A stretch of 11,238 nt of DNA. Source: Comamonadaceae bacterium. GTDB taxonomy: Bacteria; Pseudomonadota; Gammaproteobacteria; Burkholderiales; Burkholderiaceae_C. Numbering within the stretch: the first letter of the stretch is position 1; each line of letters begins with the position of its first letter. Below, one piece after another: positions 1-7,156 of this stretch. The translations under genes were made by a program, and so were the position numbers. The stretch covers positions 1-11,238 of the forward strand of contig CANIRI010000039.1 of NCBI GenBank assembly GCA_947469815.1, given 5' to 3'. The notes beneath the pieces are model-generated. The model was given only the letters and a program-made list of their open reading frames with translations, did no database searches and was not told the origin of the DNA.

Positions 1-939
1 GCGCCAATACGCACGTTCGTCCAGTACGCGGGCCAAGGCCTGCACATCGCCCAAGCCCAGGTTCAAACCCTGCCCGGCCAGCGGGTGCACCGTGTGGGCG
101 GCGTCGCCGGCCAAAACCCAGGCCGAACCCGGCGGCCCGTCTGCGGCGGGCATCGCGCCGCTCCAATGCTGCGCCAGCGCGAACTGCAGGGGCCAGGTTT
201 GCCGCTCTGCGGTGATCTCTATGGCGCCCAAAGCACCGTGGCTGGCGGCGTTCAACGCCGCACCCAATTCAGTGGGTTCCATCTCGCGCAAGGCTTGCGC
301 CCGCTGCGGACTGACGGACCACACCACAGCGCAAGCTGCGCCCAGGGGCCCGTCCAACGGCAGTAGGGCCAGCACTTCGGTGGCTTCGCCTTCGCGGTTG
401 AACCACTGCCGGGCGATTTCGCCGTGGGGACGTTCGATGCGCACGCGCGTGGCCAGCGCATGCTGGCCATAAGGTTTTTGGTCGTACACCAGACCCCAGC
501 CGGCGCGGCTGGTGCTGGCGCGCCCTTCGCACACCACGGTCAGCGGGGCGGGGCGGGGGGCATCCACCCGCTCGATCAAACCCTGGAATTCAACCGCCTG
601 CGCCAGCCGGGTCTCAAGGGCGGGCACATCCACCATCCAGTTCAGCGCCGCAACGCCCTGCCCGGCTGCCTCAAAATGCAGCAAGCCGCCGTTGTCACCC
701 GTCACCTCCATGGCCTTGACCGGGGTGGCATGCGCCGCATCGGGCCAACAGCGCAAGGATTCGAGCAGGGAACGGGACGCTGGACTGAGCGCGTAGGCAC
801 GCACATCGCTGTGGCCGGGTGTCGCCTCAGGCTGCGCATCCACCAGCGCGACGCGCAGCCGTTTGGATGCCAGCTGCAAGGCCATGGCGCGCCCGACGAT
901 GCCGGCACCGCGCACACAAATATCGAATGGTCGGGACAT
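1..939 (-). CDS. UbiH/UbiF/COQ6-family FAD-dependent hydroxylase, N-terminal part
   Basis: Family members use FAD, NAD(P)H and O2 to hydroxylate the aromatic ring of ubiquinone precursors, at or near the inner membrane. Reading the minus strand from ATG at 939-937 gives 313 codons without a stop, running off the window edge; the family is usually about 380-420 residues, so the C-terminus is missing. Residues 11-16 (GAGIVG) form the GxGxxG Rossmann FAD-binding loop, and DVRAYALS near residues 45-52 is the family's second conserved patch. GDAAHTVHPLAGQGLN at about 278-293 is the diagnostic flavin-binding GD motif of UbiH-like enzymes. The usual central DGxxS motif reads CEGRAS here, so that site is degenerate. 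No Shine-Dalgarno is visible before the ATG. A nearby ATG at 947 belongs to another frame. Which ring position is hydroxylated cannot be told, so no symbol is given. Confidence 0.93.
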   Translation of the reverse strand, partial: MSRPFDICVRGAGIVGRAMALQLASKRLRVALVDAQPEATPGHSDVRAYALSPASRSLLESLRCWPDAAHATPVKAMEVTGDNGGLLHFEAAGQGVAALNWMVDVPALETRLAQAVEFQGLIERVDAPRPAPLTVVCEGRASTSRAGWGLVYDQKPYGQHALATRVRIERPHGEIARQWFNREGEATEVLALLPLDGPLGAACAVVWSVSPQRAQALREMEPTELGAALNAASHGALGAIEITAERQTWPLQFALAQHWSGAMPAADGPPGSAWVLAGDAAHTVHPLAGQGLNLGLGDVQALARVLDERAYWR

Positions 940-945
940 CGCGGC

Positions 946-951
946 ATTGTA
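946..951 (-). promoter_or_regulatory. candidate -10 box, possibly a leaderless start for the hydroxylase
   Basis: The minus strand reads TACAAT, a good match to TATAAT. With standard spacing the transcript would begin at about 939, which is the A of the start codon. That agrees with the absence of a Shine-Dalgarno. No convincing -35 box is present, so the call rests on six bases. Confidence 0.28.
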
Positions 952-997
952 GGAGCCGGACCCCCGCCGCACGTAGCGCTGGGGGCAATCCCCTAAC

Positions 998-1003
998 TAC
1001 AAT
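998..1003 (+). promoter_or_regulatory. candidate -10 box for ychF
   Basis: TACAAT on the plus strand would place transcription start near 1010 and leave a leader of about 20 bases. The leader would contain the AAGGA ribosome site at 1018-1022. No recognisable -35 box lies 16-18 bases upstream. A short GGGG-CAAT-CCCC inverted repeat (982-993) sits just before it. Confidence 0.32.
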
Positions 1004-1030
1004 ATGCGGCTCTTCTGAAGGAACACCCCC

Positions 1031-2122
1031 ATGAGTTTGAAGTGCGGCATCGTTGGCTTGCCCAATGTCGGCAAGTCCACCCTGTTCAATGCCCTGACCA
1101 AGGCGGGGATCGCCGCAGAAAACTATCCGTTTTGCACGATTGAGCCCAATGTGGGCGTGGTGGAAGTCCCCGATCCGCGGCTTGCGCAACTGTCAGACAT
1201 CGTGGTGCCCGAGCGGGTGGTGCCAGCCATTGTGGAGTTTGTGGACATCGCTGGGCTGGTCGCCGGGGCCAGCACCGGCGAGGGCCTTGGCAACAAGTTT
1301 TTGGCCCATATCCGGGAAACCGACGCCACCATCAACGTGGTGCGCTGCTTTGAGGACGACAACGTGATCCACGTAGCCGGCAAGGTCGACCCGATTGCCG
1401 ATATCGAAGTGATCCAGACCGAGCTGTGCCTGGCCGACTTAGGGGCCGTAGAAAAAGCCCTACACCGCGTCACCAAAACCGCGCGCTCGGGCGACAAAGA
1501 GTCGATCAAACTGGTGGCTATTCTGGAGAAATGCCAGGCCGCGCTGAATCAGGCCCAGCCGGTGCGCAGCCTGGACTTCAGCAAAGAAGAGCTGCCTCTG
1601 CTCAAACAATTCTTCTTGATCACAGCGAAACCGGCCATGTTTGTGGCCAATGTGGCCGAAGACGGCTTTGACAACAACCCGCTGCTGGAGCGCTTGCAGG
1701 CTTTTGCCGCTGCACAAAAAGCCCCGGTTGTCGCCATTTGCGCCAAGATGGAAGCAGAAATGGGCGAAATGGGCGACGAAGACCGCTTGATGTTCTTGGA
1801 AGAGCTGGGCCAGAGCGAGCCCGGCTTGAACCGCCTGATCCGATCTGCCTACAGCCTTTTGGGGCTGCAGACCTATTTCACGGCCGGTGTCAAAGAGGTG
1901 CGTGCCTGGACCATTCATGTCGGCGACACCGGGCCGCAAGCGGCCGGGGTGATCCATACCGATTTCGAAAAAGGTTATATCCGGGCCCAAACCATTGCAT
2001 TTGAAGACTTTGTTGCCTACCGCGGCGAGCAAGGAGCCAAAGATGCTGGCAAGATGCGCGCAGAAGGCAAGGAATACGTGGTCAAAGACGGCGACGTGAT
2101 GAATTTCTTGTTCAGTTCCTAA
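1031..2122 (+). CDS. ychF: redox-regulated ATPase / ribosome-associated Obg-like NTPase YchF
   Basis: YchF (OLA1 family) is a cytosolic Obg-related P-loop NTPase that prefers ATP and binds ribosomes; in E. coli it is linked to oxidative stress control. The 363-residue length is standard. Walker A (G1) GLPNVGKST is at residues 9-17, the conserved YPFCTIEPN at 32-40 and G3 DIAG at 72-75. NVAE at 207-210 is the NxxE sequence that replaces NKxD in this family and explains the loss of strict guanine specificity. The middle (about 130-200) fits the helical insertion, and the C-terminal part from about 278 ([16 protein letters not shown] onward) is the TGS domain, ending VMNFLFSS. The start is supported by AAGGA at 1018-1022, eight bases before the ATG. 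A 285-codon antisense ORF over the 3' part is a shadow. Confidence 0.98.
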   Translation: MSLKCGIVGLPNVGKSTLFNALTKAGIAAENYPFCTIEPNVGVVEVPDPRLAQLSDIVVPERVVPAIVEFVDIAGLVAGASTGEGLGNKFLAHIRETDATINVVRCFEDDNVIHVAGKVDPIADIEVIQTELCLADLGAVEKALHRVTKTARSGDKESIKLVAILEKCQAALNQAQPVRSLDFSKEELPLLKQFFLITAKPAMFVANVAEDGFDNNPLLERLQAFAAAQKAPVVAICAKMEAEMGEMGDEDRLMFLEELGQSEPGLNRLIRSAYSLLGLQTYFTAGVKEVRAWTIHVGDTGPQAAGVIHTDFEKGYIRAQTIAFEDFVAYRGEQGAKDAGKMRAEGKEYVVKDGDVMNFLFSS

Positions 2123-2167
2123 AGCCCCCCGTTGGCGCCAAGCCCTTTTTATTCCTAGGAGATATCC

Positions 2168-3316
2168 ATGCCCGCACTGCTTCCCAACATTGACCCGAAC
2201 GGACTGTTGGAATTCTCCGTGGTCTACACCGACCGCGCGCTCAACCACATGTCTCAGCGCTTCCAGGGCGTGATGCGCGACATCTCCGGCATGCTCAAAA
2301 CCGTGTACCACGCCCACTCCACCGTGCTGGTGCCCGGCAGCGGCACCTTCGGCATGGAATCAGTCGCGCGCCAATTTGCCACCGGTAAAAACGTGCTGGT
2401 GATCCGCAACGGCTGGTTCAGCTACCGCTGGAGCCAGATTTTTGACATGGGCAACATCCCGGCCAGCACCACCGTGCTGAAAGCGCGGCGTATCAGCCAG
2501 GACAGCCAGGCACCGTGGGTGCCCTGCCCTATCGATCAAGTCGTCGCGACCATCCTGGCCGAAAAGCCGGCGGTGGTGTTCGCGCCCCACGTGGAGACTT
2601 CGGCCGGCCTGATGCTGCCTGACGGTTATTTGCGCGCCGTGGCCGATGCGGTGCACCAGGTCGGCGGGCTTTTTGTGCTGGATTGCATTGCCTCGGGCAC
2701 GATTTGGGTCGATATGGCAGCCACCGGCGTCGACGTGCTGGTTACTGCGCCGCAAAAAGGCTGGAGCGGCTCGCCCTGCTGCGCCATGGTGATGCTCAGC
2801 GAGCGCGCCCGCACCGCCATCGACGGCACCACCAGCAGCAGCTTTGCCTGCGACCTCAAAAAATGGCTGCAGGTGATGGAGGCCTACGAGACCGGCGCCC
2901 ACATGTACCACACCACCATGCCCACCGATGCGCTGACGCGCTTACAAGAAGTCATGCACGAGACGCAGGACTACGGCTTTGATAAGGTTCGCGCCGAGCA
3001 GTTCGAACTCGGCGCCAAAGTGCGCGCGCTGATGGAAGGCCGCGGCATCCGCAGCGTGGCAGCCCCCGGCTTCCAGGCCCCCGGCGTGGTGGTCAGCTAC
3101 ACCACCGACCCCGGGCTGCAAAGCAGCAAGAAGTTTGGCGCGCTGGGCCTTCAAACCGCGGCTGGTGTGCCCCTGCAGTGCGACGAGCCTGCAGACTTCA
3201 TGACCTTCCGCATCGGGCTGTTTGGCCTGGACAAGCTGCACAACACGGACCGCAGCGTGGGGCAATTGGCGGCGGCGCTGGATGAGATGGGGTTTCGGGT
3301 CGAAATGGCGGCGTAA
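2168..3316 (+). CDS. class V PLP-dependent aminotransferase, alanine/serine-glyoxylate aminotransferase-like
   Basis: Class V aminotransferases of this branch move an amino group from alanine, serine or 2-aminoethylphosphonate to a keto acid such as glyoxylate or pyruvate. The 382-residue protein has the fold-type I landmarks: VPGSGTFGMESV at about residues 57-68 is the glycine-rich cofactor phosphate loop; D172 in FVLDCIAS is the expected pyridine-nitrogen partner; K197 in TAPQKGWSGSP is the expected Schiff-base lysine. RIGLFG near residue 348 (nt 3210-3227) is the conserved C-terminal arginine region that binds the substrate carboxylate. The start is well supported by AGGAG at 2157-2161, six bases before the ATG. 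It lies 45 bases after ychF in the same direction and could be co-transcribed. Preferred amino donor and acceptor cannot be read from sequence. Confidence 0.9.
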   Translation: MPALLPNIDPNGLLEFSVVYTDRALNHMSQRFQGVMRDISGMLKTVYHAHSTVLVPGSGTFGMESVARQFATGKNVLVIRNGWFSYRWSQIFDMGNIPASTTVLKARRISQDSQAPWVPCPIDQVVATILAEKPAVVFAPHVETSAGLMLPDGYLRAVADAVHQVGGLFVLDCIASGTIWVDMAATGVDVLVTAPQKGWSGSPCCAMVMLSERARTAIDGTTSSSFACDLKKWLQVMEAYETGAHMYHTTMPTDALTRLQEVMHETQDYGFDKVRAEQFELGAKVRALMEGRGIRSVAAPGFQAPGVVVSYTTDPGLQSSKKFGALGLQTAAGVPLQCDEPADFMTFRIGLFGLDKLHNTDRSVGQLAAALDEMGFRVEMAA

Positions 3317-3343
3317 ATTCCGCCTCTAACGTAGGGTTAGGAC

Positions 3344-4621
3344 ATGCCACTAAAAGGTAACGTGTTGGTGCGGATGGGAAAAATGCCTTTTCTATCGGCT
3401 TCACCGGTAGAAACTCTGCTGAAAAACCTCACATTAAGCAATACGGGCAATTTGTTATTCCAGCACGCATTTGTTCGCAGCATCTACCAACCACAGCTGA
3501 ATATTTTCCCTATGCAAGACGGGCCGTTCACGGTCCAAGATATTGAAAAAATCAACGCTAATTTTGATGCGGTTTATCTGACATTTGCGAATGCATTTCG
3601 GACTACATTCCGCAGTGCCTTAAAGAATTGGACTGCCGTTATCAAGAAGATCAACATACCGGTGGTTATTGTCGGCGTCGGCGCACAATGCGCTACCGAC
3701 AATCCGATGGTGGAGTTAGAAGAAATCAACGCAGATGTCAGGGCCCTGTGTGATGCTGTCTTGGAGAAGTCTGTATCCATCGGTGTACGAGGGGAATTCA
3801 CCGCCAATTATTTAAATGATTTGGGCATCAAAAACGTCGACATCATCGGCTGCCCATCCATGTTTTACTTTGGTGCAGCTCTGCCAGTCCCGCCACAAAT
3901 AGATTTTTCAGCCATCCGGGAAATTGCCTTCCACTTTTCCCCTCAATCGCCAGACAATTTTGGCAAGCGGAATCCTGATGCAGACGCGCAATTGGAAGCA
4001 ATGCTCCAGTTTATGCTCCATAAGGAAAACATGTCCTGCACTTATATTGCTCAGGATACCCAGGAGTTACAGCAAAGAGTTTGGGGAACTAAAGGAGTCA
4101 CATTAGCCCATTACGCACCACTGCTTGCGAATGTGGCTACCCTTTACCCTTTGGATCCAGATATCTGGATTAAAGATCTACAAAAATTTGATATCGCTTT
4201 GGGCACCCGCATTCATGGAAGCATTGCTGCCGTTTTAGCCGGAATTCCGTCATTTATGTTGTGCCACGATTCAAGGACAGCCGAGTTAGCAAACTGGTTT
4301 GGTTTGCCCCGGATTGAGAAAGCGCAAATTCAAAAACAAGCGCTCACGCCCGATCTGCTATGCAAAGTCATGGAAGATAGTGAGATGCACAAAGTCTTTC
4401 CAGACCGATTCTTGCGCTATACCAATTTTTTGCAAAAAAATAATATACCGTTAGCTTTGCAGAATGAATCAGGGTCGAATCCAAATTGGGAGCAGTATGA
4501 CAAGGATATTGAAAATGCTTGCTTATTACCTAGTCTGGACCACGATCAAAACAACCTCCAGTTGATAAACGAAAAAATCAACCACGTGTACCGTTTTTTA
4601 ATGCAGAAAAGCAAGGCCTGA
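3344..4621 (+). CDS. polysaccharide pyruvyl transferase family protein
   Basis: Members of this family (PF04230; CsaB, WcaK and relatives) transfer pyruvate from phosphoenolpyruvate to sugars as a ketal, on exopolysaccharides or cell-wall glycans. In the 425-residue product, NTGN at 33-36 sits in the usual N-terminal nucleotide-sugar-like fold, followed by PVVIVGVGAQ (106-115), SIGVRGEFTANYL (145-157) and IIGCPSMF (167-174). GTRIHGSIAAVLAGIPSF (287-304) is the most conserved family motif, with its histidine at 291. The N-terminal 25 residues and the last 100 are less typical. AGGG at 3333-3336 stands seven bases before the ATG. The gene starts 27 bases after the aminotransferase but is much more AT-rich, suggesting separate acquisition. 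It is convergent with the repeat protein. The family is clear; the substrate and actual pyruvylation are not shown. Confidence 0.85.
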   Translation: MPLKGNVLVRMGKMPFLSASPVETLLKNLTLSNTGNLLFQHAFVRSIYQPQLNIFPMQDGPFTVQDIEKINANFDAVYLTFANAFRTTFRSALKNWTAVIKKINIPVVIVGVGAQCATDNPMVELEEINADVRALCDAVLEKSVSIGVRGEFTANYLNDLGIKNVDIIGCPSMFYFGAALPVPPQIDFSAIREIAFHFSPQSPDNFGKRNPDADAQLEAMLQFMLHKENMSCTYIAQDTQELQQRVWGTKGVTLAHYAPLLANVATLYPLDPDIWIKDLQKFDIALGTRIHGSIAAVLAGIPSFMLCHDSRTAELANWFGLPRIEKAQIQKQALTPDLLCKVMEDSEMHKVFPDRFLRYTNFLQKNNIPLALQNESGSNPNWEQYDKDIENACLLPSLDHDQNNLQLINEKINHVYRFLMQKSKA

Positions 4622-4640
4622 TATTTTCAGTTGCGGGCAT

Positions 4641-4667
4641 TGTGATGTTGTACAGGTTTAAATCACA
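4641..4667. repeat. short inverted repeat between convergent genes
   Basis: TGTGAT (4641-4646) is mirrored by ATCACA (4662-4667) across 15 bases. It lies in the 80-base gap where the pyruvyl transferase gene and the repeat gene converge, where a bidirectional terminator would be expected. There is no T-run after either arm and the stem is only six AT-containing pairs, so terminator function is doubtful. The spacing is too wide for a CRP site. Confidence 0.25.
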
Positions 4668-4701
4668 TCCTTGAATAGAATTTTGACCGGCGATGAATTC
4701 G

Positions 4702-6924
4702 TTAGGGGGGACCGTCTTCCAATTCCGTCTTACGTGCCAGGATCGCGGTCTTCTGCGCTTCCGTAAAGCCGGTGATTTGTAGCTTCTTGCTGATCAGCCA
4801 ATCTATTTTTTCTTCCGATAGGCTGGAGAAATGGGCCTCCGTCAAGGCGCGCAGGTGCGGGTCATACAAGGTCTTCATGGTGTCCAGGGACATTGCATTA
4901 ACCTCACTGTTGGTCATCGCGCTGATCTGGGTGGGATTGAAATACCGCACCCGGCTGGCGCTGAGTGCCTCAACCTTGGCCGCATTCAATCCTAGGCTTA
5001 TTTGCTCCCGGGTCAGCGCTGCGATCTGGTTGCCACCCAAATTGGCCACCGCTTTGGTGGTGAAGGCAGCAATTTGCAGGTACGTCAGACTGGCGATGTT
5101 TTTAGCGCTGATGCTGCGGACCTTGAAGGCGTCAACCTCGCCGATTTGACCGGTGGTCAAGGCTTGAAGCTGGGTCTTGCTCAAGGCTCCGAATTGCGTT
5201 GTGGACATCGCCTTGATGTCCGTTGCATCAATGGCCGCGATCTGGTTGCCACTTAGAACGCCAAGCTGGGCCTTGCTCAGACTGGCTACCTGCGTATCCG
5301 AAAGGTACTGAATATGTTCCGCATCCAAGCCTGCGATTTGGGTCTTCGTCAGTGCCTTGGCGAATGCAGCACCCAGGCCTTGTACCGTCTCTTCCGAAAG
5401 ATTGTTGAGCCAGGCAGCCGACAGCGCGGCAGTTTTCTGCGCTCCAAGGCTCGCGATCTGGCTGATGCTGAGTCCACCCACTTGATCATCGTCAAAGGTG
5501 TTGATTTGAGCGGCCGAGAGCTTCGGCAGGGTGGCGTTGAGCAAATCGGTGCTGAACCGACTGATATGGGCACTTCCCAGGCTGGCGACGATTTTGGTTG
5601 GGATCGCTTGTTGGTTGTCGACGTAGATCTCTAAACCGCCTACCAATGACTCGGGGTTGAAGGCCGCTAGCTGAGCCGGGTTGAATGCCGCCATATCGGC
5701 CGGTGCAATGGCACCGATCTGGGCAGCACTAACCGCCCCGAGCTGAGCGCTGGACAGGGAGGGGAGGACAGCTTTGAGCAAGGGCGCACTGAATGCCCCG
5801 ATTTGTTCAAGTGTGAGCGCGGCAATAACGTTGGCAGCGGGTCGCGAAGCGGCCGTAGTCTGGTAGCTCAGCAGCCCCTGCGCCAAGTCCTCGGCACCAA
5901 AGGCTTTTATTTGCTGGTAAGACAAGGCGGCGAGGTTTTTGGCGCCGATGGAGGCCACCTTGGCACCATCCACCTCTCCGATTTGCGCCAGGGTGAATGC
6001 CTGCAACTGGTTCTTGCTCAACACGGCGAACTGGCCTGTGGTCATCACCCCAATATCCTCGGCATCGATGGCCGCGATCTGATTGACGGCAAGCGCACCG
6101 AGCTGCTCCTTGCTCAAGCTGGCCACCTGCGCCCCCGAGAGGTACTGGACGTGGTCGGCATCGAGCGCGGCGATGTGCGCCGTAGACAATGCCGCCATAT
6201 TGGCAGAGCCAAGGCTTTGCAGCTGGGCGCTGTCTAGCTTGTTGAACCATCCAACCGGCAGAAAGCTGGTTTGCTGCGGCTTCAGGCTGGCGATCTGGGT
6301 GGGGCTGAGGCCGTCAATCTGTGCCTGGGTGAAGGACTTGATTTGTGTATACGAGAGTTGTGGCAGGGTGAGGTCGACCAAAACAGGGGCGAACTGGCTG
6401 ACCTGGGTACCCGACAAGCGGGCCATGAATGCGCTGGGAATCGTCTGACCCTCGTCAAAGGCATAGCGCTGTAAACCGACATTGACTGCCTGCGGGTTCA
6501 GGGCGGTGACTTGGCTCAGGGTGAATGCGGCCAAATCGTTTGGCTGCATGGTGCTGATTTGATCCGCAGTGATCGCGCCCAGCTGGGCATTGGAAAAACC
6601 GGAGAGAACGGATTGCACCAGCGGCGTGCTGAACGCTTTGATTTGAGGGCTCGTCAAGCTTGCGACGACATTGGGCGGGGGCGGCAGACCGGAATTACCT
6701 TCATAGATTTCCAACCCGCTCGCCAAGACCGGGGGGTCGAATGCTGCTACCTGGTTGGCCGTGAGCACGCCCATTTCCACCGGCTGCATGGCACCGATAT
6801 CCGCTGCCGTCAAGTCTCTGATACCCACCTCAGACAGGTTCCTGAAGTACCCCGGACGCGCAGCAGCCACCCCCGATAGGGAGGGACTGGCTAAAGTCAT
6901 CGTAGACAGTGCAGAAATCGACAT
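4702..6924 (-). CDS. octapeptide-repeat (LTxxQIxx) protein with GLxxY modules, function unknown
   Basis: I do not recognise a named family. The 740-residue product is almost wholly built of eight-residue units approximating L-(S/T)-x-x-Q-(I/V/L)-x-x, for example LSKEQLGA (270-277) and LTREQISL (637-644). It also has four roughly 45-residue modules beginning GLxxY at residues 70, 150, 350 and 430. Residues 113-341 and 393-620 are a large internal duplication. The last 60 residues (from about 680) are less repetitive and end in a charged, Lys/Glu-containing tail. There is no cysteine in the sequence, no N-terminal signal peptide, no transmembrane stretch, no RTX nonapeptide and no autotransporter barrel. 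The start is the first ATG of the open frame; upstream AGGCGG is far (about 12 bases), so M9 is an alternative. The gene is divergent from the OGT homologue. An extracellular, surface or scaffold role is possible but unsupported by any sorting signal. Confidence 0.85.
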   Translation of the reverse strand: MSISALSTMTLASPSLSGVAAARPGYFRNLSEVGIRDLTAADIGAMQPVEMGVLTANQVAAFDPPVLASGLEIYEGNSGLPPPPNVVASLTSPQIKAFSTPLVQSVLSGFSNAQLGAITADQISTMQPNDLAAFTLSQVTALNPQAVNVGLQRYAFDEGQTIPSAFMARLSGTQVSQFAPVLVDLTLPQLSYTQIKSFTQAQIDGLSPTQIASLKPQQTSFLPVGWFNKLDSAQLQSLGSANMAALSTAHIAALDADHVQYLSGAQVASLSKEQLGALAVNQIAAIDAEDIGVMTTGQFAVLSKNQLQAFTLAQIGEVDGAKVASIGAKNLAALSYQQIKAFGAEDLAQGLLSYQTTAASRPAANVIAALTLEQIGAFSAPLLKAVLPSLSSAQLGAVSAAQIGAIAPADMAAFNPAQLAAFNPESLVGGLEIYVDNQQAIPTKIVASLGSAHISRFSTDLLNATLPKLSAAQINTFDDDQVGGLSISQIASLGAQKTAALSAAWLNNLSEETVQGLGAAFAKALTKTQIAGLDAEHIQYLSDTQVASLSKAQLGVLSGNQIAAIDATDIKAMSTTQFGALSKTQLQALTTGQIGEVDAFKVRSISAKNIASLTYLQIAAFTTKAVANLGGNQIAALTREQISLGLNAAKVEALSASRVRYFNPTQISAMTNSEVNAMSLDTMKTLYDPHLRALTEAHFSSLSEEKIDWLISKKLQITGFTEAQKTAILARKTELEDGPP
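5065..5748 (-). repeat. large internal duplication, copy B (residues 393-620)
   Basis: This is the partner of copy A. Similarity ends near residue 620: copy A continues there into a GLxxY module, while copy B continues with plain octads to the C-terminal tail. Substitutions are spread throughout, so the duplication is not recent. Confidence 0.85.
5503..5637 (-). repeat. GLxxY module 4 (residues 430-474)
   Basis: It begins GLEIYVDNQQAIP and ends SAAQI, one residue shorter than the others. It starts 80 residues after module 3. Its head matches that of module 1 (GLEIY) better than its positional partner, module 2. Confidence 0.75.
5740..5877 (-). repeat. GLxxY module 3 (residues 350-395)
   Basis: It begins GLLSYQTTAASRP and ends SSAQL. 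It starts 200 residues after module 2 and corresponds to module 1 at an offset of 280. Confidence 0.75.
5902..6588 (-). repeat. large internal duplication, copy A (residues 113-341)
   Basis: Copy A aligns along its length with copy B at an offset of 280 residues, falling to 279 after a one-residue deletion near the second GLxxY. Paired landmarks are AQLGAIT/AQLGAVS, VQYLSGAQVASLSKEQLG/IQYLSDTQVASLSKAQLG, NQIAAIDAEDI/NQIAAIDATDI and QIGEVDGAKV/QIGEVDAFKV. This is a segmental duplication above the level of the octads. Confidence 0.85.
6340..6477 (-). repeat. GLxxY module 2 (residues 150-195)
   Basis: It begins GLQRYAFDEGQTIP and ends SYTQI. It lies exactly 80 residues after module 1 and is followed by the long regular octad stretch of copy A. 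Confidence 0.75.
6580..6717 (-). repeat. GLxxY module 1 (residues 70-115)
   Basis: It begins GLEIYEGNSGLP and ends with SNAQL. The consensus of the four modules is GLxxY, 6-9 variable residues with a proline, a hydrophobic stretch, xxxQ(I/V)xxF, then two leucine-rich turns ending SxxQ(L/I). This breaks the octad register. Module 1 also has a four-proline run at residues 81-84. Confidence 0.75.
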
Positions 6925-7156
6925 CTGGGGTACTTACCGCCTGGTTGAGAAAGGAGTGGGTTGCAATCCGACCTCTGTGAATCGGCACAAGGGGCAGAAT
7001 TCTTTAGCCCTCGCGGCACACAAGGCTCGAATGGGTGGGCCAAAACCGTCAAATTTGGCGGCATACAAATTGCTTGGTTGGAGTTGGGAACTTGCGGCGG
7101 CAATCAGATGCCGCTGCGCTCTCTATTGCAATTTGCCCTTAACTCCAGTCCATGCC
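6925..7156. other. divergent intergenic region between repeat protein and OGT homologue
   Basis: These 232 bases must hold the promoters of both divergent genes. I see no convincing paired -35/-10 boxes, operator palindrome or small RNA. The frame of the OGT homologue stays open across the region, leaving the start uncertain: an in-frame ATG at 7031 with AAGG shortly before it could extend the protein by 42 residues. Confidence 0.4.

Noticed and set aside
2132..2150. TTGGCGCCAA palindrome followed by TTTTT after ychF, resembling a terminator
   Set aside because: The palindrome has no room for a loop beyond a three-pair stem, and the T-run is four bases away. It could weakly attenuate but does not support a terminator call.
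1460..2317. 285-codon antisense ORF across the 3' half of ychF and start of the aminotransferase gene
   Set aside because: It lies wholly antisense to two well-recognised genes, has His/Gln-rich shadow composition and shows no domain.
6755..7156. N-terminal extension of the OGT homologue
   Set aside because: The segment lacks TPR or GT41 similarity, and its first 170 bases are antisense to the repeat protein. An open frame here is explained by the GC-rich repeat composition.
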